Of a stretch of DNA of 64,000 nucleotides, positions 57,098 to 64,000 are shown piece after piece. Location: positions 62,001-126,000 of the forward strand of contig NTMA01000044.1 of assembly GCA_002917075.1 (NCBI GenBank), read 5' to 3'. Each line of letters begins with the position of its first letter. The first letter of the stretch is position 1. This DNA comes from Hawksworthiomyces lignivorus (Eukaryota; Ascomycota; Sordariomycetes; Ophiostomatales; Ophiostomataceae). The notes below the pieces were generated by a model. That model did no database searches, was not told where the DNA came from, and saw nothing but the letters and a program-made list of their open reading frames with translations. Position numbers and translations under genes: made by a program.

Positions 57098-58858
57098 TTA
57101 GAAATACTGCACCATGGCAAACGGGATATGAGAATAGCAGACTGGACTTACCGGGATGAAGAGGTAGGGCACGCGCTTCTCGTACTCGGTCCAGGCCTCG
57201 CCGTACTTGAGGCGGCAGCGCTCAATGTCGCGGGTGGCGCGGTGGGTGATCATGAGGCAGAAGAAGACGGGGTAGAACCAGGGGAAGGGGCTGTTGAAGC
57301 CGCAGATGAGGCCCCAGGAGATGGCGAAGAAGGCGTCGCAGCTGTAGTGGACCTTGCGGGCGAGGCCGTACCAGCCGTCACAAAGGATGTCGTCGCCGGT
57401 GGAGGTCTTGATGGTCTTGGGGTTGGCGAGGGTCTGCCAGGGCAGCTGGGGGAAGGTGTTGCGGGGCACGAGGGTGCCGCGCTCGGCGGCGCGGAAGCGG
57501 TTCTTCTGGCTGTTGCAGCTGTCCCAGACCCAGTAGACGAAGAGGTAGGCGGCGTAGAGGGCGATGAGGGCGGGCTTGCTCCAGGCGTACTCTGCCGGGT
57601 CGTGGTTGGCCAGGTAGAGGGTGCAGTGGCAGTAGGACAGGGGCACGCCGGCGAGGTTCCAGAAGATGAGCATGAAGCCCCACTTCTCAAAGTACATGTC
57701 CCAGGTGGTGACGATGAGCTCCTCGCCCTTGGAGCAGGCGTTGGCGTAGAGGAAGTGGGCCATGATGAGGAAGCCGATCTCGCCCGAGACGTAGCCGTAG
57801 CGGTCGAGCTGGCGCGCGGCCACGCCGCACGACAGCAGGAACAAAATGTACCAGGGTAGGCGCACCTCGAAGAACATCTTGAAGTCGAGGATGCCGAACA
57901 TGCGCGGGTTGAGCTCGGCGCCCATGAAGAAGTCGTAGACGTGGTCGCCGGTCATGCGGTGCTGGGCGCCGCGCCACAGGGCGGACGTGTAGGCGACGAT
58001 GCTGACGAGGAAGCCCGAGAGGATGGCGACGCTCAGCAGCGGGCCGAACTCATCGATGAGCGTGTACAGCGGGAAGAGGCCAGACACGTGCAGGCCGAAG
58101 GCAACGACAATGGTAAAGTAGAAGCTCGTGTAGGCGGAGCAGTAGTAGGGCAGCTGCTTGCCACCGGCGTGCAGCAGCGGCTTGCCGTAGGCCCAGATGC
58201 CCGGCATCAGGCAGTAGCACACGCCCTCGAACACGAGAAACGTCCAGTACATGGTCCACGCCCGCAGCGATGGGAATGCGTGCGTGTACACCAGGTCGAC
58301 GAGGTGGTCGCCAAACGCCGCCCATGACTCGCCCGGCGCCGGGCGCGGGAAGCCGCCACCGTAAAAGGTCGCGCCGATCCACATGTACCACATCAGCAGC
58401 GGGAAGCCGATCATCATGGCCGACACGCCCGCGGCACCGCCAAACTCCTTGCGGCCCGAGTAGTCCACGCGGTAGTCGGCGCCCGGCTTCCAGCCGTCCA
58501 CGGCGTGCTCCGACTTGATGGTGGGCTCTGCTGAAGCCGTCTTGCTGCCCTTGGGGGACGACGGTGCCGCGGCAGCGGCTGCAGCCGCGGACGCCGTCGT
58601 CTTGGCCTTGAGGTCCGCCTTCAGCTTAGCGTCCACGGCGTCTGGCGAGGCGGAGGAGCCAGCGTCGCTGCCCTCGTCCGTCTCGTCAATGTGCTCGACG
58701 AACTTGGGCAGGCGGCGGCGAGTGGCAGCGGCTGCGCGGGCGCCCTTGGCCGACTTGGACGTGCTCTCGGCGGCGCTCGACTCGTCATTGGTGTCCGAGT
58801 TGTCGACGGCGGCGAGGGATTTGCGCGACCGCGAGCGCGTGCTGGGCGTCTCGACCAT
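57098..58858 (-). CDS. ERG4: Delta(24(24(1)))-sterol reductase
   Basis: The frame from the ATG at 58858 has 586 residues to the stop at 57098. A 45-nt segment, 57149-57105 (GTAAGT...TGCAG), is probably an intron whose removal makes the C-terminus read PYLFIP-Y-F, close to the end of yeast Erg4; the protein then has 571 residues. Because 45 is divisible by three, both forms stay in frame. After a polar N-terminal extension of about 130 residues come [16 protein letters not shown] and a series of membrane helices. The family signatures [10 protein letters not shown] and [18 protein letters not shown] are present. The enzyme reduces the C24(28) double bond with NADPH, the last step of ergosterol synthesis in the ER. 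Confidence 0.95.
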   Translation of the reverse strand: MVETPSTRSRSRKSLAAVDNSDTNDESSAAESTSKSAKGARAAAATRRRLPKFVEHIDETDEGSDAGSSASPDAVDAKLKADLKAKTTASAAAAAAAAPSSPKGSKTASAEPTIKSEHAVDGWKPGADYRVDYSGRKEFGGAAGVSAMMIGFPLLMWYMWIGATFYGGGFPRPAPGESWAAFGDHLVDLVYTHAFPSLRAWTMYWTFLVFEGVCYCLMPGIWAYGKPLLHAGGKQLPYYCSAYTSFYFTIVVAFGLHVSGLFPLYTLIDEFGPLLSVAILSGFLVSIVAYTSALWRGAQHRMTGDHVYDFFMGAELNPRMFGILDFKMFFEVRLPWYILFLLSCGVAARQLDRYGYVSGEIGFLIMAHFLYANACSKGEELIVTTWDMYFEKWGFMLIFWNLAGVPLSYCHCTLYLANHDPAEYAWSKPALIALYAAYLFVYWVWDSCNSQKNRFRAAERGTLVPRNTFPQLPWQTLANPKTIKTSTGDDILCDGWYGLARKVHYSCDAFFAISWGLICGFNSPFPWFYPVFFCLMITHRATRDIERCRLKYGEAWTEYEKRVPYLFIPVSPVCYSHIPFAMVQYF

Positions 58859-60031
58859 ACCTTCAAACAGCTCCTTCTTCCTGTCAGACGGGAAGGATCA
58901 GGTACCGAGCGTTAGCAAGCCAATTAAATGCGAGAGCTTCTGTAGCCGAGGATGAAAATGCACTGGCTACAATTCCTACCTTGGCGTCTGCCGGAGAGAA
59001 TATCTGGTAGACATCTTGAAGTAAATATAGCGACGCAGACACGGAGAAACTGTTGCCCCTGAAAAGTGAAATTAAACAAGACTAAAGGAGGGGAGGGAAG
59101 CGACGAATTGTCGGTGAGTGTAACGTCCCTCGACCAGCAAAGGCAGGGACGACTCGTGAAATAAAAAGAAAGAAGATTAGAAAAGAGCGAAAAGGAAAGA
59201 GCGAAAGGGGCTTCTATATTACGTGAGAAAATAGAAGGAGGGAAGTAGAAAAAAAAAACCAAAAAGAGAAAATAAAAGGAAGTTGCAGTGCTTGGAGTGC
59301 AAGGGGAGAAGGAGCTAATAATAAGAGCAGTTCACGATCGCAACGGTGTTCAATAGGGGAATTTCACTTTTTTTTGTTTAATTTTTTTTTAGAGCAGACG
59401 CGCTTTTTTTGAGGACCCTGGCCCGCCTGGGAAGGAGCAAGCGTAATGGGGGTTGCAGAAGCGCAAGAAAGCAGCTAGCGGGTTGTTTACTTTTTGCTGT
59501 TTCCTGCTGTTAGTTCATAGTAAACTTGTGAGGTACCGCACTAATCTCGTAGGCCGGGCAGCCAACCGTCTCTAGAACGTGTAGAAGAATTAGTTAATTG
59601 AAGGCACTATATCTCGTAAATTACAGGGGCATATCCTTATGAAAAACTCATAACATAACCGGGAAAGTTGAAAAAAAAGGACCTGGACTTACCATCTATT
59701 AGCGGCTAATGCCCTGTCCCTTGTCTGCCGAAAATACGGAGTACAAGTCTAGCCAGGCACAAGGGCGAGGGCGGCATAAAAAGTCACGTGAATTTGTATT
59801 ATGTCATTTGAGGGAACGGCACGTTGGATACAGCCAATCATCGATAAGAAGGCTAGCAGAATGGGTGGGGAGCTCCAAGCTTCTGAGGTTGAGCAGTGGG
59901 AGCAAAATTTCAAGGCTGGAGAACAATAAGCAGAGAAGAAGCAAAGACACAGGTCAGAGGGAGCGACAAGGGTTTATAAGGGTTATTTTTGTTTAGCCTC
60001 GAGCTTGTATCTACAAGCATTGCCGTCGAAA
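58859..60031. other. Divergent promoter region of ERG4 and pICln genes
   Basis: It contains a polypurine stretch on the plus strand (59150-59290) that is a pyrimidine-rich leader for ERG4, and a TACGGAGTACAAGTC 15-mer at 59735-59749. No gene recognised. Confidence 0.5.
59735..59749 (+). repeat. TACGGAGTA motif in a 15-mer shared with 22885-22899
   Basis: Identical 15-base match to the copy 37 kb away, in an otherwise unrelated intergenic setting. Confidence 0.7.
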
Positions 60032-61256
60032 ATGGAGCCTCAGCCAACTGCTTCGCTTCCCACCACGCTGCGATCCCCGCCTTCTCTGGATGCCTACACA
60101 CCCCTCGCCGAGCACGAGTCGCGCACGCCGGCGACCTTTTTTGGCGGGCCACCAGTCTTGCACTACCGTGGCACTGGCGCCCGTGCATATGTGAGAAGGG
60201 ACCAGCAGGAGCAGGTGCCCTGGGAGTCGACAGCCGCTCCAACAGGGCAGGACCAGTCACAATGGCCGGTGTTGGGAGACGACATGGTGCAGCAGACCGT
60301 TGACGTGTTTGTTGGGTCAGAGTATGTTGCTTCGAGTTTTCTTGCTGGAATTTTTGTGAGGCCTTTTCGTCTTGCTGACATTCTCCGTCTTATATAGCAC
60401 CTTGACGCTATTCAGTCCGGTAGCCGGTAGTGGTGTGGCCCTGCCATACCCTGTCATTGGCCTACACGCAATCAAGTCGGCACGCACGATAGACGGCCAG
60501 CGGGTGCCGACCATCTACATGCAGCTGGAGCTAGCCAGCGGGTCTGGTGGCGAGGAGGACGAGCCGGAGACGGTGGAATTGACGATCGTGCCGGCACCGG
60601 CGGCATCCACAACAGCGGAAACAGACTCACAAGATGCACCGCAGCCGGTTTCAGAGGCATCCAAGCTATTCGATGCCATCTCGGCCTGCGCTGACCTGCA
60701 CCCAGACCGATTTGGTGGTGACGACGATGACGGCGACGACGGCTACCCGTCGTTCTTCCGGCAAGGCGCCAACGGCACTAATGGCGCAGACGGCGACGAG
60801 TACGGCGATGACGACGACTACGAGGACGACGACGGCGATTTCCTGGTCGAGGGCGATGATGAAGGCGCCTCGCTGGAGCCCATAGAAGGCTTCCGGGGTG
60901 TGTTCCGGGGCGCAGCAGGAGCAGGAGCAATAGCAGCAACCGCCACCGCGTCCGACCTACCGCCGCCTATGCCGGGCAGCGGCGGCTGGATCACGGCTGA
61001 GAATGCGCACGAGTTCTTTGACGAGGAAGGCAACTGGCGGGGGCGGGGCGGCAGCCTTGGCGAGGGTGCGGGCCGCGTTCGGGGCCGCGACGAGGTGGAA
61101 GCGAGCGAGAGCGGCGGTGCAGATAACACCGCTGCGGGCGAAGGAGCTGAGGCAGCAGATGCTAACGGTGGACGGAATGGGAGCGCGGCCGGAAACGAGG
61201 ACGACAGCGGCAATGGCGGCGACGGGGCTGAGAGCAAGCGGCTACGGACCGAGTAG
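60032..61256 (+). CDS. pICln homologue (methylosome subunit / regulator of volume decrease)
   Basis: Two exons (60032-60321, 60398-61256) encode 382 residues; the 76-nt intron has GTATGT, GCTGACA and TATAG, and VFVGSD-TLTLFSP is rebuilt. The N-terminal half is the PH-like ICln domain, with FFGGPPVLHYRG, SPVAGSGVALPYPVIGLHAI and an IYMQLEL strand. The second half is acidic and low-complexity with Asp runs (about 205-240), then GGWITAENAHEFFDEEGNW and an Arg/Gly-rich stretch. In animals pICln chaperones Sm proteins with the PRMT5 methylosome for snRNP assembly; the yeast relative is Lot5. I infer the same role here, possibly in nucleus and cytosol. It is divergent from ERG4 and convergent with the BRCT gene. 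Confidence 0.8.
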
Positions 61257-61719
61257 ATCTGGATTATTGGGTTGCGATCTGGTCTGGCGTGTAAAGGCTT
61301 TGGCATGGGCAGGGTTGGCTTTTTAGTTTTTGGGCGAGCTAAACGGCATCAAAATATAAAAAGGAGAAGATCCCGCTGTATGGAGTATACCCAAGGAAAC
61401 TGGTATGCAAAAAATCAAAAAAACCAATAAAAATGCAAGAAAAGAATGCTTCGATTTTCATATAAAAAGCAAGGCTATTGCCTGCGAATCCATCAGTGTC
61501 TACTCCGTCTATGATATACCAGATTGTAGCTTTTCCTATTCCGTTTCTCCTAATAACAAGACATATTCTAAATGCATACCAAAAAAAAAAATCTTTCTTT
61601 CCTCATTATGATACAAAACACCAAATCTATGCTTCGAATCCAAAGGATGATTTCCAAGCAGATTCCAAATTCACTGTCGGCTGCGTAGGGGTACACACCA
61701 GAGTGAGGTACGCCCAAGA
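61257..61719. other. Convergent spacer
   Basis: AT-rich 3' region between the pICln and BRCT genes; no gene seen. Confidence 0.5.
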
Positions 61720-64000
61720 CTACACGCCCAGGTCGTCATCTTCGATCAGCTGGCCAAAGATGAGGCTCTGGATGACTCGCTCGTCGCTGAGTGTACGGAC
61801 TGCCAGCGCCGGGGCTGGCTCTGCAACCGTTTCTACCACAGCAGACTTGCCGCTGGTGCGCTTGCGCCTCTTGGCCGGACGGCCAGAGGAAGAAGCCGAC
61901 GGCGGCGCTTGCTGGAACAGATCGCTGCCAGCGCCGCTTCCGCCGCCACAGCTCGGGTCGGCTTTGCCGTCGGTGTAGACCCAGTCAAAGGGCTGGCCGG
62001 CGGCCGCCGCCGCCGCCAGGCGAGCGCGAGCGTCATCGAGGCTGTGGGCACGGGCGAGGCGGGCGCCGAGGGCGTGGGCCAGGAAGACGTAGTTGGCGCG
62101 GCGGGTCTCCTCGGCCTTGGTTCGCAGTACTAGCAGGACGGCGGCGCCGGCGAGGAGCTGGGGGCGGCGGGCGACGACGTCGGCGAGGCGCATGTCGGAG
62201 CCGTCGTCGGACCCCGCGGGGAGGGCGAGAGTGCGCGAGCGCACGGCACCGCCGAGGTAGGCGGAGGCGCCGGCGGACAGCAGGTAGGGGCCCCAGGGGA
62301 CGGGGCAGCCACGGGCGAGGCTGGCGGCGACCCAGCGCGGGGCTAGGCAGGGCAGGCCCAGGGCCAGGGCCTGCATGTACTTGACCTTGCGCGAGTGGCC
62401 GTCGGCGATGAGGGCGGTGAAGCCGACGGCGGCGGAGGCGGGCTTGAGGCGGAGCTCGTGCGGCGCTGGCGTTGTCGTAGCTGGTGTCGTCGTGACAGCT
62501 GCGGGCCCGACGAAGGGCGGCAGCTCAAACAACTCGTTGAAGCCCTCGTCGAGGACGCGGCCGCCAGCGGCCTGGATGGTGTGCTCCAGCGCTTTGGCTC
62601 GCTGCATGCGATCGTTGAACGCCTGCTCGCCCTCGCCCGGCCGCTTGGACTGGAATGAGATGGCAAACGCCATGTTCTCAAACACGCCGCCTCCTCCCGG
62701 CGCCAACGAGCCCTGGCGGTGCGACGCCGCCACCATCGTCGTCGACGCCGACAGCGTGCTGGCCTTGGCCGTCAGCGACCGCATGGACGCCTTGCGGCCG
62801 ACGGGCATGCTCTGCTCAAAGGCAAACGTCGACGCTGGCGACGCCGCCAGCTCGTCGGTCGAGCCCGAGCGGAACGGCGACGGCTGGCGGCGGCCGCCGG
62901 CGGCCAGAGACGCCCGCATGGTGGACGCGCTCGACGCCCTCGCCGCCGACTGAAGCCGGGGCAGCGGTGCCGCTGCCGCTGCCGCTGCCGCTCGCGGGGC
63001 CCGCCGCTGTCGCGGGCCGCGCGGCGACGGGTCGTCCTCGACGCTCGCCAGCGGCTTCTTGTCCGAGTCGAGCGCCGACAGCTCGCTCTCGTTGGCCGTG
63101 ATCGGCGTGCCCTCCCGCGACGGCGCCGTCGGCGTCGCCGACAGGCTGCTGAGGCTCGACGCCGTCCGGTCCACAGATGACTCGGACGCGGCCAGAGACG
63201 CCCTCGTCGTCTTTTTGGCGATCGGTTTGTCATCGTCATCGTCGACGCCGCCGCCGCTCGCTTTCCTCCTGCGCGACGACCGCGTGCTGCGAGCTGGCGG
63301 CGCCAAGACGGGCGGCGAAGACGTCGCCTCCAGATCGACGTCGATGCCACGGTTCAGCGACGACGGCGCCTCTCGCAGGGGCTGGTGTCGCTGGCTGCCC
63401 CGGCGCGGAGACGGCTGCGGCGATGGCCGTCTCGGCGAGGAGAGGGCCTGCTGCAGCCTGTCGCGCGCAGGCAGCGCAGGCGCCGAGTCTCGGTCTGCGG
63501 CCGGCTGGCTGGGCGTGTCCGCGACGGTGCTCGGCCGCTTCCCCGCCGGGCTGGTCTCGGGGATCGCGTCGTTGTCGGTGAGGCTGCTCCGCAGCGGCGG
63601 CGGCGGCGCTGCTGTTCTGCTCGTCTTGTCGGCCGTCGACACGATCTCCGGCAGAGAGGCAGTCAAGGACGATGGCGTCCGCGCAGCCGGCGGGTTCTTG
63701 CTGCCGTACGCGTCGATCATGGACTGCGGAAAGCTGAGCTCCTCATACGTGGTCTCGCTGCCGGACAGGTGCCGCGGCAGAGCTGTCGCTGCCGCTGCCG
63801 CTGCGCTCCTCGTCGCAGCGCCTCGCCTGGCACCGGCTGCTAGCGGTAGATCGCTCTCCGGACAGATATCCAGCGAGCGGGAGCACTCCTGGCCCTGTCC
63901 CGGCTTGCCCTTGGACCGCGGCCGCTGCTCCTTCCTCGTAGACGCCGGCACCTCGACGATGTCGCCGCCGCCCCGGAACGACGGCCCCGCCATGCTGATC
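61720..64000 (-). CDS. BRCT-domain DNA-damage checkpoint protein (Crb2/Rad9/53BP1 type), cut by window edge
   Basis: The frame is open from the right edge to the stop at 61720 (at least 760 residues). An ATG at 63993 exists, but the frame continues beyond it, so it may be internal. The first 450 or so residues are Ser/Pro/Arg-rich and disordered. Two C-terminal BRCT repeats follow. The first runs from VFENMAFAISF through GGRVLDEGF to YMQALALGLPCLAPRWVAAS; the second from LLAGAAVLLVLR to DWVYTDGKAD. A basic KRRKR stretch and the acidic tail EDDDLGV close the protein. This pairing is that of fungal checkpoint adaptors that bind phosphorylated histone H2A and activate Chk1/Rad53. The Tudor domains expected before the BRCT pair are not recognisable. 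Confidence 0.8.
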   Translation of the reverse strand, partial: ISMAGPSFRGGGDIVEVPASTRKEQRPRSKGKPGQGQECSRSLDICPESDLPLAAGARRGAATRSAAAAAATALPRHLSGSETTYEELSFPQSMIDAYGSKNPPAARTPSSLTASLPEIVSTADKTSRTAAPPPPLRSSLTDNDAIPETSPAGKRPSTVADTPSQPAADRDSAPALPARDRLQQALSSPRRPSPQPSPRRGSQRHQPLREAPSSLNRGIDVDLEATSSPPVLAPPARSTRSSRRRKASGGGVDDDDDKPIAKKTTRASLAASESSVDRTASSLSSLSATPTAPSREGTPITANESELSALDSDKKPLASVEDDPSPRGPRQRRAPRAAAAAAAAPLPRLQSAARASSASTMRASLAAGGRRQPSPFRSGSTDELAASPASTFAFEQSMPVGRKASMRSLTAKASTLSASTTMVAASHRQGSLAPGGGGVFENMAFAISFQSKRPGEGEQAFNDRMQRAKALEHTIQAAGGRVLDEGFNELFELPPFVGPAAVTTTPATTTPAPHELRLKPASAAVGFTALIADGHSRKVKYMQALALGLPCLAPRWVAASLARGCPVPWGPYLLSAGASAYLGGAVRSRTLALPAGSDDGSDMRLADVVARRPQLLAGAAVLLVLRTKAEETRRANYVFLAHALGARLARAHSLDDARARLAAAAAAGQPFDWVYTDGKADPSCGGGSGAGSDLFQQAPPSASSSGRPAKRRKRTSGKSAVVETVAEPAPALAVRTLSDERVIQSLIFGQLIEDDDLGV

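Noticed and set aside
57128..57859. 243-codon frame antisense to ERG4
   Set aside because: Val/Gly/Glu-rich shadow of the ERG4 coding strand.

Overview
The window is nuclear DNA of a filamentous ascomycete. The evidence is short spliceosomal introns (45-200 nt) with fungal branch points (CTAAC/CTGAC), Zn2Cys6 regulators, a HET-domain protein, a DUF4246 protein and GC-rich third codon positions. The gene set fits Pezizomycotina; Sordariomycetes/Hypocreales is my guess, and I cannot name the species. There is one 13-base run of N at 46421-46433.

The window falls into two parts. From about 1 to 26 kb it looks accessory: AT-rich spacers, homopolymer tracts, and genes of irregular distribution. 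In order these are a DUF4246 protein cut by the left edge, an F-box-like remnant, a candidate small secreted cysteine-rich peptide (two exons), a flavin monooxygenase next to a 14-spanner efflux transporter, a 1104-residue protein with HET, coiled coil, five ankyrin repeats and seven WD40 blades, a Zn2Cys6 regulator missing its first cysteine, and an intact Zn2Cys6 regulator. The same part holds a row of damaged genes: a short-chain dehydrogenase with a TGA at codon 9, an alpha/beta hydrolase with three TAG codons and a frameshift, a C2H2 protein with a TAA and a one-base frameshift, and a DTGS (retropepsin-like) gene with an in-frame TAG. Most of these nonsense codons can be explained by C-to-T or G-to-A changes, as left by RIP-type mutation.

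From about 26 to 64 kb the genes are conserved housekeeping genes: a DUF676 lipase/esterase, endonuclease III (NTH1), a small AN1 zinc-finger protein, glutathione-dependent formaldehyde dehydrogenase (SFA1), a three-finger C2H2 regulator, a coiled-coil golgin-like protein, a Bmt6-type 25S rRNA methyltransferase, a Sac2-type phosphoinositide phosphatase, V-ATPase subunit c (VMA3), C-24(28) sterol reductase (ERG4), a pICln homologue, and a BRCT checkpoint protein (Crb2/Rad9/53BP1 type) cut by the right edge. Exon structures were worked out by hand from frame continuity, splice consensus and family knowledge.

Spacers are long, notably 32.5-36.1 kb and 37.6-43.3 kb. A 9-bp motif, TACGGAGTA, is scattered through them, always between genes. 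The findings I rate highest are the HET-ankyrin-WD40 fusion without a visible NACHT domain, the defensin-like peptide gene, and the cluster of nonsense-disrupted genes between 16 and 25.3 kb.
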